Shown piece after piece: positions 23,935-36,392 of a stretch of DNA of 64,000 bases (the first letter of the stretch is position 1; each line of letters opens with the position of its first letter). The translations under genes and the position numbers were made by a program. The DNA lies in the NCBI GenBank assembly GCA_050084985.1, contig JBITNC010000001.1:178250001-178314000 (forward strand). Reading direction: 5' to 3'. The notes beneath the pieces are model-generated. The model was not told the DNA's origin. It made no database searches and saw only the letters and a list, made by a program, of their open reading frames with translations. The DNA comes from Nageia nagi (lineage: Eukaryota > Pinophyta).

Positions 23935-24073
23935 GTCTTAAAAGTTATTTTTCTTAATGATCAATCCTCTCTATTTTGTAATACCTTTTTGGTTGAATAG
24001 TTTATCAAAAGAGATAACTCCCTTAGGCAATGCATTATTTTGTAGTTGTATTATATCTTACTCCCAATATGAT

Positions 24074-24610
24074 TCATTTTATGGATTTAGAATTCCAAAA
24101 TAATATTTCTTTGATCAAGAACTTATTGATGTGTTGGTCATCATTGAATACTTTACAAAAGCATTCATTTTCAAGATTGAGGGTTTGTATATCACCTTCA
24201 TATCCTTTTATGTGAAGTGGTACTCTTAAGGTCAAACATTGAACCTTTTTGGGATAATGCATCTTTTTCTTAGTTCTTGGTACTGGGAACAACCACATAA
24301 TTGATTACATAGAAACTTTTGAATAAATCCCATACCATATTTCTATATGCTCTTAAGTAATGGTGTTTGGCCAAGCATTTATCTGTGACTTGATTTATTA
24401 CTAGCTTAGAGCCTCTAAATATTCGGATGCATTAGATTCCCATGTTGGCATCTTATTCTAACCCTAGGCATAGGCCTTCATACTCAGTTGAATTATTAGT
24501 ACAACTCCATGTAAACTAGAATGCAAACTTCTTTTTTCCTTTAGTAAGGGATCTTAATACTATTTTTCTCTGGCTCCATTAAAGTACATACCCCATACTT
24601 CTAAACCTCT
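24074..24610 (-). pseudogene. RNase H-like domain upstream of RT
   Basis: In order on the - strand: GMYFNGARE (strand 1; the catalytic Asp is Asn), TNNSTEYEGLCLGLE (helix with catalytic Glu), IFRGSKLVINQVTDKCLAKH (usual GDS changed to RGS), HYLRAYRNMVWDLFKSF, VVPSTKKK, then in the 24074-24298 frame CKVFNDDQHINKFLIKE. This is the RNase H pattern with its usual C-terminal extension in plant gypsy proteins. Two catalytic acids are lost. Confidence 0.7.
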
Positions 24611-24690
24611 TAGTTTATTTGGTACTGGATTATCTAGTTTAATGAAAACATAGTTTATGAGCTCGATCTCTTCTACTAAATTCAAAAAAA

Positions 24691-25046
24691 TCATGGTATT
24701 TTCATCTTAAGGTGCAAGTCCTCAATCAGTCTATCAAGTTCCTCTACTCCATAGTAGGTCATATTCACTTGATGTATATTTTCAACATGGAAGAAGGATG
24801 TTGACTTGTTGAAAATTTTTACTCTCTTGTTTTTGTAAAGGAACATGATATGTGAATAATCCATGGACAAGTATCCTCCAAGTTTAGCAGTGAACTCTTT
24901 AGATAAGTAAAGTTTGAACAATGAGGCAGGTCCATCATAATAGTATCCTGTATAACAGATATTTTTGGGCACTTATGTAGCCTCATTCCTATATCCTTAA
25001 CTACTCCAACTGTCTTTACATTAGTCCCATATTCCAATTGCAACAA
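24691..25046 (-). pseudogene. Gypsy protease C-terminal region, frameshifted
   Basis: Two overlapping frames together give VGVVKDIGMRLHKCPK and ISVIQDTIMMDLP, then FKLYLSKEFTAKLGGYLSMD and YSHIMFLYKNKRVKI. The pattern D-IV-DLP...-LSR.F....GG-L..D-S is the C-terminal part of a gypsy aspartic protease domain. One frameshift separates the halves. The active-site segment itself was not found upstream. Confidence 0.6.
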
Positions 25047-25329
25047 TCCATTTGAAGTTATTGTACATTATAGATTTATTATATATGCTATTTTTTTAGG
25101 TATGACAATTGTTGAAGCTTTGGAATCGATCAAACAATTATGGACCATATGCCCTTCAATCTATAAAAATATATATAAAGGTGGGGGTCTAATTTTACCC
25201 ATTTTGAGAAACTTAGTAGCTACTTATTGGTTGTAATTTGACCAATCTACTCCTTTTATTGAGGCAACCAATGTTGCTTTAAGGAGATTAATAAGCCCAA
25301 GAATTTGGAGTTCATCAAATAATGAAACT

Positions 25330-25640
25330 TGAGAGAAAATTCATTTTAATTCTTCAACAATATTGTAGGAAGTCCATTTTAATTCTTCAAAAATATATTG
25401 GTAGACATTAATACCAATCTAATATCTTTCCATTGAAAGATTATATTAGTAGTATTACCATTACATTCTCTTTAGAAATTGTATGTATCTTTCCTGTAGC
25501 AATTACATCAAGATAATGATCATAAGTTATCTTCTTGGTACCATCATAGTTCAAGAGGGACTTTACGGAATTAGATGGAATAACTTTTGAATTTTTTAGG
25601 TTTAATGGACAAACAATATTCCATTATTGATAGATTTGAG
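25330..25640 (-). pseudogene. Gypsy gag remnant
   Basis: In a broken - strand frame I read YDHYLDVIATGKIHTISKEN, VMVILLI and SFNGKILDWYQCLPI. This fits the gag core (H...-......I..EDV....-..SL.G.A..WY..LP). Stops lie between the pieces. It is the 5'-most domain of the 19.3-26 kb element that I can identify. Confidence 0.55.
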
Positions 25641-25984
25641 TTTTTCTTTAAGTAGCTATTATTATCATCGCATTGAACATCAGAAGCAAGGTTCAAGCAA
25701 GAGGTTTTACTAGAATCGAGATGTTAATCAAAAACTTAGTCCTTATGATGGTCTTCTTCCCTTTTGTATCAAGTTTGTATAACTTAGGAAGATTTTTGAT
25801 TGCCTTAACCTAATATCTTGTAAACATAAACTCAACTTGAACCTCGACAAAATTTGTATTCCACTTAATGAGTTCTTTCCCAAAGTTGGTTGTGTAGATA
25901 TGGTAATAATGAATACAATTAACCTTATTTTGAAAGAGTTACCAATAACATATTTACATCACTTATATCTTTTAGAAATATAGT

Positions 25985-26185
25985 TGGTATGTGTTCCATC
26001 GGGCATACCAGAAAAGTAATAATTGATTGAGATTGTGTAATATTCACATGCCCATGAATCGCAACCAAATGAGTTACTATGGATGAATTACTTTTCAAAG
26101 TCCAACCTCTGGTATGAAGGCTAATGCCTTAACTATTGGGCTAAAGTCCCCTCAAGGGGGTTATACTACACTACTTTTTGAAAGG
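25985..26185 (-). mobile_element. tRNA-derived SINE candidate, copy 2
   Basis: On the - strand the segment reads AGGGGACTTTAGCCCAATAG then TTAAGGCATTAGCCTTCATA, CCAGAGGTTGGACTTTGAAA. The order of an acceptor-like GGGGAC, an A box (TTAGCCCAATAGTTAAGG), an anticodon-arm-like stretch and a degraded B box resembles a tRNA gene head, followed by an unrelated tail. It is the better preserved of two copies. It is not a functional tRNA: the B-box GGTTCGA is not kept and no acceptor stem closes. Confidence 0.45.
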
Positions 26186-27039
26186 CTAGGGTGCAGGAAA
26201 GAGATGAAAGATAAGAGTGTAGGAAAGTGAATAAATATGAATATCCTTAACCAGCGCATGTTTCTTAAGAAGAACTATTGGAAGAACAAACAAATTAACA
26301 ACCACAAATCAATATCACCTATATGAGCAATCATAGTCAAATATGATATTAGCAACCACTAATTCAACATAAATTCATGAAGAATACATAAAATTTAACA
26401 CAAATATTTAAGCACATACATGAATAAATAATTAAGAAAAGGCCAAACATGTCATACTTGTATTCAAAAAGTAACTTTAGTAACATTGTAGAGGAAAAAC
26501 ACTTAATTTTATATAACCTTTATTACATCAAAATGCCTTCTATTTATAAGCAAAACTACATCAAATATCTTAAACTACTAACTCATACTTGATTACTACT
26601 ATTGTCCATCAATTGATTACATTCAAAGAGAATTATCATTAACTTGGAGGTTTTTCTTGAATACCATAGTATTCCTTTCATGCGATATGCATGGTATTCT
26701 TGATTTGATAGTCCTTTACATATGCTTAGTCCCTCAAACTAGTTTCTTACTAGCTATTGGTACTGCAACTTCTCCTTTTGCATGTAGAATCATCTTGGAG
26801 ACATTCATGGGTGAGTTAATTGGGCTTTCAAATTCTTTGTGTCTGGTAATGGATGAATTGTTACTTTCTAACTCCTTCAAGGAATTACACTCTAAACTAC
26901 TTTATTATTTCCTAAAAAACTAACTCTAGACTAACTTCTTAGCTTCATTGAAGTTACTTCTATTATATACAGGCCATTTTGGCAATTGCATATCTTGTTT
27001 GATGGTCAACTTGACCTCCAAACTTTTTGCAAATGTTCA
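26186..27039. other. Noncoding, probably retroelement leader
   Basis: No motif is recognised. A + strand frame of 88 codons at 26657-26923 is hydrophobic and low in complexity and resembles no family I know. The position upstream of a gag-bearing - strand element is consistent with its untranslated leader. Confidence 0.35.
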
Positions 27040-27550
27040 TCACTATGTTGTTGATGTCATCTATCTCTTGGGCTCCAAATTAGTATAAAAATTAGTTATT
27101 ATGATCTTATCGACATCATTATTTTATCCTTCAAGCTTTTTGGGCCTCAACTTGTTATGCTTACTTTGTCTATTTCTTCTATCAGTATCTAGTACTAATA
27201 TATTTGATGTCACCTCCTTTAGGCCCCCAAGACTTAGTGTAAAATTTACTATCTTAACATTATTGATGTTATCACTTCAACATCGATATAGATCTCCTTA
27301 TTTTTTTGTTGAGTGTATTTCTTACTTTTATTGATGTCATCAACTTTAAACCTTTAGGGCTTAGTGTTAATTGCATTTGCTTGACCTTGTTGACACCACT
27401 CAATTACCTTTACCTTGGGGTTCTAGCATGCAAATACTGCCCATCAAGAACTTACCTATCTAATACTGATGTCATCTCTTTTGGACTTGATACTTAGTGT
27501 ATTTTAGGTTCTTCTCTTAACCTCTTTGTTGATGTCATCATCTAAAAATG
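27040..27550. repeat. Degenerate tandem repeat with GATGTCATC cores
   Basis: The motif gatgtcatc or close variants (gatgtcacc, gatgttatc, gacatcatt, gacaccact) recurs at irregular spacings of roughly 60-110 bp. In several units it is followed by ttaggcccc/tttagggct and acttagtgt. The units are too diverged for a firm length. No conserved spacer pattern or leader suggests any function beyond an old satellite-like array. Confidence 0.5.
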
Positions 27551-27699
27551 CTCTATTACTTGTATTTTGGCCTAGGTTAATCTTGGGAATGATTTCTATG
27601 GTACACAAACCAACTTCTTATACTTAAGTCCATTTAATAAACTATATAAAAGAATGGATCAATTAAATTTGTATCTATAAAAAATAAAGTAATGAATTT

Positions 27700-28094
27700 G
27701 GTATATTTATATACAATAAGGTGTGTACCAAAGTCTAACATTACTCTAAGATCTGACATAGGAACCCTAGACAAATTCCCTCCTTGGGTCATTTGGTCTA
27801 TTTGGGTCATTTGCATGCAGATTAAATGCTCCAAAAGATCATTCATTCAATCATGACCTCTTTGAATACTTTTCATTATCTCATAAAATTCTTTGGTCCT
27901 TCTTTCCTCCCTTGAGTGAGGGCTTTTGGATCTCTCTCCCTCCTTACATCCATTTGTCATTTCTTGAAGGATCTCTTCTTGTTGGGCAGCTAGATATGAT
28001 TGATAGTTGTTCCTTCTAAGATATATAGTAGTGATGAGTGGTTAATCATATCAAGTTTCCTTGTAGGATGTCAAGATCTTAACTTTGATACCAT
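27700..28094 (-). mobile_element. 5' internal fragment of gypsy-like copy C (PBS and gag start)
   Basis: The stretch matches 7890-8257 of copy A. On the - strand it starts with the PBS (TGGTATCA, 28086-28093) and continues into a gag-like frame (27634-27846: MNDLLEHLICMQMTQIDQMT). It stops at about 27700, where unrelated sequence begins, so copy C keeps only its first 0.4 kb of internal sequence. Confidence 0.7.
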
Positions 28095-29157
28095 TATAAT
28101 TCAAATCTTTAATGTCTCAATCTTAAGAAGTCTCCATAAGCTAGTGAGACCTTGGCTCTAATAGCACTATAATGATTCAAACTAGGAAACGTATTAATCA
28201 TTCCCTTAAATTTTAGATTTACCAAATGGTTCCCTAGTTATCAATTTCATTCACCAAACCACTTCAAATTCATACAACTCCATGCATCAATATTTTATAT
28301 TTAAATAATTTTCCTAATTTAAATTTTGAAATAAATACTTAAAATGCATGCACATGAGCCACAAAATAAGAATTGAGTATCAATTAACTTCATCCATCAT
28401 AACGAACAAGTATGAATATCAAATGAGCAAGTAGGGCATCCTAGAAAATGGGTGAAGCACCCAGGGGTTGAAACTAGTGTATAAAGATACTAAATAATAT
28501 GTCCTTGGCTCTTTAAGGATAGGCAAACCACTTGGAAGATTGAAGAAGGGTGCAAGATGAACCAAGATGCCTTCTAAATATGGGTGCTCCACTCCAAGAC
28601 TCCTTAAATGTAAAATTTTGAATTTTAAAGTATCAATGAATCTTTAGATCAATCCTCCAATGAATGACCTAGGATTTTTCATCCCTAAACCCTTTTAAAC
28701 TAAGGGATTTTTCATCCCCAAGGTCTCCCTTATGGGTTTTCATCCACAAGAGGAAAGAAAAAGGTTGGCCTAACCACTCCTTGGAGAAGAAGAAGATTTG
28801 ACGTCTAATGATGCTTTTCCAACAAAAGGTGCACTATGTATATATACACAAATGATCATGACTCCTTGGCATGACTAACCTAACTTAGGAGAAAAGACAT
28901 CTTTATCATGGCCTAGTCATAGGTACTATATTCCTATCATGAAAATACAATGTTAAAAAGGGTATTCCACTTTGGGATTTACACATTATTACATCAAAAT
29001 AATATTTATAATACCCCAAAATATTGAGAATACTCCTATTTTACTAGAAATCACTCCTAACTACTAAAGTCACACCTAACTAACAAATACTGAGGGGCAT
29101 CTAACAAAATATTATAATGTAAAAGATGAGTGAGACATCAAAAATAGGGACATTATA
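28095..29157 (-). mobile_element. 5' LTR of gypsy-like copy C
   Basis: The 1063-bp LTR aligns along its length with the shared A/B LTR. On the - strand it starts TATAATGTCCC and ends GAATTATA directly before the PBS. The right end at 29157 is sharp, followed by the 3' internal end of a + strand element, so copy C probably inserted there. Confidence 0.75.
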
Positions 29158-29527
29158 CCCACAAAATTGTGTAGGTGTTCTTACTTACATCCCTTGGTTA
29201 CTTTTATTGATAGATATTATTCTCAACCTCCACCTGTCAATAAATACTTGGACATAGGTGGATCCAAATCCTCCTACCATGCCAATGGTTGGCACATTTT
29301 CCCTACCATCTTAGAGCAAGTTATTAAATGGTGAGATAATATTGCTGTTATGCTAATTTATGGTGAAATTGATGATCAATATGATCATCAAGAAGATATC
29401 ATACTCAAGCATATAAATATTTGAGGGAAGTACTCTTTATTATTAAAAAAATGTCATACTTCTTTTTGCTTCTTTGGATCATGCAATTTCAAAACAAAAT
29501 TCATTACATATCCAAAGAAGGGCAAAA
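29158..29527 (+). mobile_element. 3' internal end of a + strand gypsy element
   Basis: Decayed sequence reading NKYLDIGGSKSSYHANGWHI and FPTILEQVIKW in one frame, then the purine-rich AAGAAGGGCAAAA immediately before the LTR start. It looks like the tail of a polyprotein followed by a polypurine tract. The polyprotein family is not recognised from this piece. Confidence 0.45.
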
Positions 29528-30240
29528 TGTAGATACCTAAAAATGATTTATTATTATTTAATAAATTATATTTTAGAAATATCAAAAGAATAAATAACAA
29601 TATTGCATAAATCAAGACTAATGTATAATCCAAGTGTTATATCATGTGCTAAGTCCAATGCTTTATCATTAATCATGATTTATATCTAGAAACATCTTAA
29701 TATTACAAAGATTATATTCTATTGCTATAGGTCAGCTTTCACTCCTTTTTATATCCTTATAGGTTATAAAAGGAGGAGTTGGAGGTTAACATTCCCTATC
29801 GAATCTCTTTGATAGGTGGTTTTCCATACATTATACTCATGGTATCTCTCGATGCCACTTATCTGAGAATCTGTTATGCTATAAGTTTGTATTACTTGCA
29901 CTATCTTTGTTATCTGCTTTTATACTATAAAATCTATGGTGTGCATAGAGTGCAAGGAATACAAGCAAGACATTCATGTCATGCTTATTCATGACCCAGG
30001 GTGATAAATTTGAAGGATGTTAATCGTAGATTTGGATCATTGAATATCCATTTGTCTTCATCATAGGTTTGATCCAATTTTGTACACATTACACCACATC
30101 TTAAGGATTGCTCATTATACACAACAAGGTGTAGTAGATTTATAATTATTGTGTTTCTTCATTGTAAACCATAATTTACCATTCTACATATTTGTGAACT
30201 TGATTGCTTTTACATACCTAGAAATTTATTCTAGGGAACC
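29528..30240 (+). mobile_element. LTR (+ strand) of a TGTAGATACC-type gypsy family
   Basis: The start TGTAGATACCTAAAAATGAT follows GGGCAAAA. The segment aligns with the reverse complement of 31861-32562 through shared stretches such as tgatatatcatgtgctaag-like sequence, ggttataaaaggaggagttg and ttacaccacatctta. The ctataaaa-like box about 240 bp inside is a plausible LTR promoter. The right end (before gggaaccatatctt) is approximate. Confidence 0.65.
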
Positions 30241-31860
30241 ATATCTTTTGGAGTCATGAATCCCTTTGAGTTATTATTTTACCCTTTGCTTGATGTTCTT
30301 AAAATAGTTGCTCAAAAAAGATATAATTATAGAATTTGTTCTACTTTTATTCTAAAAATATGACTTGTTGAGGAACAATCTAGAGTCATAAGAGGGAAGG
30401 TTCATTTTGATAAAATTCAAATAAATACTAGATTGAACCCTACTCTTCATGAATAGTTTGATGAACTAGATACCAATGCTAGATTTATGATAGATGAGGA
30501 AAATGATACATGATTTGAGAATTTTGAGTCAAATTATCAAATAAAATGAGTATTGTTAGATCAACACCTAATAGGTACAAAATTGATATTCCTGAAGAAG
30601 AGGAATTTGAAAGCATTAATCTAGAAGATCATGTTGATACAACTGAATATACAAAAGATCTTGATGTTATTCCTCCTAATGTTAAATTTGTTTGAATTAA
30701 TGGCTCTTGATGATCATTTAGAATATTTTGTTACCAATAATTCTCAAGTTATTTTGGATATAATAACAAAGCATGAAATGATAGATATAAATATGGAGCT
30801 AGGTACTCTATAAACTTTAAATTGTTTATTTAAGTATAATCCAGGTTTTGCTATAGTGATAATTTTTTCATCTCATAAAAACTAGTGTAGCAATGACATC
30901 GTGTTAATCTGTGATCAAAGCATGAATGCTACAAATCTTGAGCCCATTGAAGGTCTTCAACTAATAATATACAATCAACGAGTTATATGCTATGAATATA
31001 TCTTCAATTCATCACCATAATCCCCAAAATAGGTCAATACAAGTACACTTCTTAATGAAATTCAATAAGAAAAAGGTAAGTAAATTGTAATTGAACTTAA
31101 AAGGCCCAAGGGTGTAGGAGAAGAAATTGCTAAATGTTATAAATAGAGCCTACGAAAAGAAATTTGATTGGACTAATGAAGAAGATGGAATAAAAATTAA
31201 TGAACTTATGAAAACATAAGAATATTTTGCTTTTCAAACTGCTATGAATGAATGATAATTAGATATATTATATGATTTCTTTGATAAAATTGATGTTGAA
31301 AGAATAAATAGAATTGGACATTTTTATAAATTGAAATTTATTGAACTAAAATAAGCACAACTAGCCCAACAACCTCAACGAATAAAACCTTCATCGGTTG
31401 CAAGTAATAGCCCTCAACTTGTTTCAGCATCACAACCCCCTCTACCGTCCCCCCACTAGTCTACTACACCTACAATTCCACCTATTGTTAATGCTGAAGA
31501 TTTACTTAAAGAAAGGATTGAAAAATTAGAATTTGAGTTTATTAGTGATGATGATGATTATTTATTTTGTTTGAAAAGACCTTTATGTGATACAATTACT
31601 TGCAAAATCTAGAATGGTAAAAAGAACCTTAAATTTTCTAAATTTAATGGTTCTCAAGATCATAGGATGCATGTTAGAATATTTAAAGAAGCTATAGAAT
31701 TTATTCATGATTTTTATTTGCTTGCTAAACTATATTCTTAAAGCTTAAAGGATGATCCATTAAATTGGTACTTTACTATTCCTAAAAAAAGTATTGATAA
31801 TTATGAGAATCTTATTCATTTATTTATACAAAATTTCAAATAATATTGTAGAGAAAGGTA
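30241..31860 (+). pseudogene. Gypsy ORF0-like region and gag, broken
   Basis: After the LTR, a decayed frame near 30546 reads MSIVRSTPNRYKIDIPEEEE and FESINLEDHVDTTEYTKDLD. Further on, a coiled-coil-like AEDLLKERIEKLEFEF leads into a gag core: LKFSKFNGSQDHRMHVRIFK, EAIEFIHDFYLLAKLYS, SLKDDPLNWYFTIPK, YENLIHLFIQNF. The last blocks are clear Ty3/gypsy gag. A separate region ahead of gag recalls Tat/Ogre-type elements, which is inference. It ends abruptly at the inverted LTR. Confidence 0.7.
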
Positions 31861-32562
31861 GATAGGTAATTATGATTTATAATGAAGAAATATAATAATT
31901 ATAAATCTACCAAGGTGTAAACATTATTTAATATTATGTGATAATACAAGAAAGTGTGCACTTTGTTGCGTGTAATGAGTAATCCTCAAGATGTGGTGTA
32001 ATGTGCAAAGGATTGGATCAAACCTAGGAAGAGGCTGAATGTATCTTTAATGACCTAGATGTATTCTTAATGTGCTTCAAATTTGTCGCCCTAGGTTGTG
32101 AATCAACATGACATGAACACCTTTCTTGTAGTCCTCACACTCTATGTATGTCATAGATTTCACAATACAAAAGCACATAATGAAGATAGCAAGTAATATA
32201 AGCTTAGAGGATAATAAATTCTTAGATAGATAATGTTGAGAGACATCGTGAGTATAATGTATGGACAACGACCTATCAAAGATGTTTAATAGGGAATGTC
32301 AACCTCCAACTCTTGCTTTTATAGCCTATAAGGACATAGAAAGGAGTGAGAGCTAACCTATAACAATAGAATATACTCTTTGTAATATCAAGATGTTTCT
32401 AGATGTAAATCATTATTAATGATAAAACAATGGACTTAGCACATGATATAACACTTAAATAACACATTAGCCTTGATTTATGTAATATTGTTATTTATTC
32501 TTTTGATATGTCTAAAATATGATTCATTAAATAATAAGAAATCATTTTTAGGTGTCTATACA
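31861..32562 (-). mobile_element. Inverted LTR copy of the TGTAGATACC-type family
   Basis: On the - strand the segment starts TGTATAGACACCTAAAAATG and follows the + strand LTR at 29528-30240 over about 650 bp, including the tataaaagcaagagttggag promoter-like block. It is preceded on its own strand by unrelated internal sequence (32563 upward). Its end merges into the gag of the + strand copy at about 31860. Confidence 0.7.
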
Positions 32563-32953
32563 TCATGATGTTGGTGGTTGTGCTTCTAATGATATCAATG
32601 ATGAGGGGTGGGATGTCCCAGTTACCTTGAATGGTGGTTGGCTTTATATAATCAAGGATGATGATTTCCACCCCAATCATATAACTAATAATGCATGATT
32701 CATGGTTCTACCAGATGACTTTGAATCCTTTTTTATGATATATTTTTTTTTTTTTTTGTTGTCCTAATTGCTTGTGGTTAGTGTGAACTCTAAGATGTGC
32801 TTAATTCCACCCATCCTTTTTTTTTTATATATGGAAAGGCTTTTAATTTAATATATTTGGCTTTTTCATTAAAAAAATACACTAAATTATTCGAATAAAT
32901 CTCCTTACTTAGCATGCTACTATGTACTTGCTTAATTCATTAATACATATTAA
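32563..32953. other. Noncoding; 3' internal remnant and a poly(T) run
   Basis: The left part should be the tail of the - strand element that owns the LTR at 31861-32562. A T run at about 32743-32758 and another near 32818 are present. No frame or domain is recognised. Confidence 0.4.
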
Positions 32954-33290
32954 TCATTGAGTCTTAAAGGAACATTAAAGGACTAATTTATCTATCTATT
33001 ATTAATCCTTTGACAACTTTTACTTTTCATGATGGATTGTACATAACTTCAATCTTATGTAAAGGTGTAAAAGAAAATATAATTCATAAGAAACTCCTCA
33101 TAAACTATTGAGAAGCACATTGATCCTTGAGTTTAAAAGAACATTAAAGGATTTATCTATCTATCTATTATTATTCCTTTGACAACTTTCACATTTTTAT
33201 GATAAATTGTACATAACTTCAATCTTATTTAAAAATGTAGAAGAAAATATAATTTATAAAAAATTCTTCATAAACTATCGAGAAGCAAAA
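32954..33290. repeat. 170-bp tandem duplication upstream of eL42
   Basis: Two units offset by 170 bp (starting 32954 and 33124) share cttgag/cattgag-cttaaa, aacattaaagga, tatctatctatt, cctttgacaacttt, gtacataacttcaatctta and agaaaatataat. They differ by scattered substitutions. The second unit ends about 240 bp before the TATA-like box of the ribosomal-protein gene. Confidence 0.85.
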
Positions 33291-33530
33291 ACCTAAAATA
33301 TTAATATTAGTAAAAGATATCAATTATCTCTTGATAGAAAACCTAAAAGAAATAAAATTTATAAACAAGCAGCAACAATGAGATTCAATGCATAAAATAT
33401 AATTAAATGAAATTTATCTGAAATTTATCTGAGATTCTAAAGTATGTCAACACTTTTATATGATTCTTCAACTATAATATAATTCTTCAACCATACTAAT
33501 GACCAAGACTCTTCCTAATTGGACAAAAGG

Positions 33531-33540
33531 TATATATAAA
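33531..33540 (+). promoter_or_regulatory. TATA-like box of the eL42 gene
   Basis: The sequence tatatataaa lies 177 bp before the start codon and 71 bp before the telo-box. If used, transcription would start near 33560-33570. It is the best TATA match within 250 bp of the ATG, but the region is AT-rich, so it remains a prediction. Confidence 0.5.
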
Positions 33541-33610
33541 CGAAAACTTAATGATACAAAATAACGAAATATAAATTTTATACGATTCAAAATATTCCTT
33601 AAACATCAAA

Positions 33611-33619
33611 TTAGGGTTT
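33611..33619 (-). promoter_or_regulatory. Telo-box (AAACCCTAA) of the eL42 gene
   Basis: The + strand reads ttagggttta, that is AAACCCTAA on the - strand. This is the telo-box found near transcription starts of plant ribosomal-protein genes, bound by Myb/TRB-type proteins. A partial repeat (cagggttta) follows 15 bp later. A second complete copy lies in intron 1 at 33905-33913. The position, about 100 bp before the ATG, fits the known distribution. Confidence 0.75.
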
Positions 33620-33716
33620 ATGATCAGGGTTTATTCGGTTTTGCTGTTACAAGAGAAGAGCAGAGAAGATATTGCTGAAGCAGCGAAAACTTATTTGCGA
33701 CGCTGCTACAACCAAA

Positions 33717-35080
<1,364 letters not shown>

Positions 35081-36371
35081 GTGCATTTGGCTGCTTCTTG
35101 ATGCCATAGCGATTCCATCAAATGCAATGAACACATTCTTGGGAGGTTTAGCAGTAGTATTTTCTGGTTACATTCTTGTTTTAATCATTTGTTTTTACTA
35201 AGTAGGTGTAGCTTTGAAAAAAGCTACCGGCAGGTAGTAAATGTTGTACCAAGTTTTGATTGCTAGCTTCCTGAAATATTTCAGTGTAGCAGAGAAAATG
35301 TGAGCTTTCACAGTTGAAATTTTGGATATTCCGGTTTTGTGTGATTTAATTTTTATTAAATGGTGGATCTTTACCATCTTGTGTTGTCATATTTGACTAC
35401 ACGTGGCCAATTGATTTCAACTTTGTCGAGGAAAGAAAGTGAAATGGAACCACATTGACCTGAATGCCTAATGTAACAGCTTTTGTGATCTGCAAAGAAG
35501 ATAGTTCAATACTTATTTCATTTGTTTGACAATATATGTTCAGAAAATACAAGCCCTTGTATGCCTAATTCATTTATATGTCGTTATGATTGGAAGGGCT
35601 TTTAACCTTAAGTTTATTTTTGAAAGTTGTGGCCATACGCAATCTATCCTTTCTTCAACAATGGACACTGACAACTTAATAGTAACAAATTGTAAATAGC
35701 CTGACATGTTACGGAGATAACATATTTAAGCTTCTATTTATCTTTTAAATTTTTTATCCAAGCCTTATTGGAAATAAGGTGTCTTAAAAGACACCATGAA
35801 ACAAGTGTTGAATGATTATTTTAGAATATTATATATGTCAAGGTCACTAGAAAAATAATTAATGGCTTCCTGCCCTGTAGCATATTAGTCATACATCTTA
35901 AAATCTGTTTTAATCCTGTGTTATTATGTCTTGTGTGTGTTTTCTTCCATGGGATTTAATGAACTTCTAATGAACTGTTAATGTGATAATGTTGTAGTCT
36001 TCAAATTTAACAAGATGTGCAATTTAATCGACCAATTTGTTTCATTTAGTACAAGATTTTGGATTAGTCATAAACTGATTTCAAAGAGGGTTATACTTTT
36101 TTAGTTTTCATTTCAACACCTAATGATTGGAAAGTTAATTAGAGGAAATCATTTCTCCCACGCCTCTTTGATATGCTTATGCAAGGCCTTCATCTTAGCC
36201 TCCCATGATTAGTTTCCCTTTTCATAATGTGAGAACACCTTTGTATCTAGTTTATGATAGTCCTGTCATTAACTTTACCATGATTGTTCTTGCTATTCCT
36301 GTCATTTTTATCTTTAATATGACATCTTCACAAGTGATTTATAGTGATGTTTAGTTTATCTGCATGATTTA
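35081..36371. other. eL42 3' region and downstream intergenic DNA
   Basis: The first roughly 300 bp should hold the 3' UTR. No exact AATAAA is near; TTTTTATTAAATGG at about 35348 and T/G-rich stretches (ttttgtgtg) are the best poly(A)-signal candidates. The rest is AT-rich with no frame or repeat that I recognise, up to the LINE target site. Confidence 0.45.
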
Positions 36372-36392
36372 CCTATATTTCTTGCATTTGTT
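36372..36392. repeat. LINE target-site duplication, left copy
   Basis: Identical to 42298-42318; the last two T's may belong to the poly(A)/poly(T) run. The neighbouring bases differ (a at 36371, t at 42297), which fixes one edge of the duplication. Confidence 0.95.

Larger units (their letters stand above)
19307..25984 (-). mobile_element. Ty3/gypsy remnant: gag - protease - RNase H - RT - RNase H - integrase
   Basis: Read on the - strand the domains are gag (about 25640-25330), protease C-terminal region (25046-24690), an RNase H-like domain (about 24610-24290), RT (23934-23000), the RT-linked RNase H start (22979-22698) and integrase (about 20480-19400). An RNase H-like domain ahead of RT, followed by a WSYDDLK block, resembles annotated plant gypsy polyproteins that I recognise from family knowledge. 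About 1.8 kb of unrelated noncoding DNA splits RNase H from integrase. Stops and frameshifts are frequent. Confidence 0.75.

Noticed and set aside
25985-26185. A functional tRNA gene
   Set aside because: The A-box-like part is good but the B box and acceptor stem pairing are not kept. A SINE-like relic fits better.
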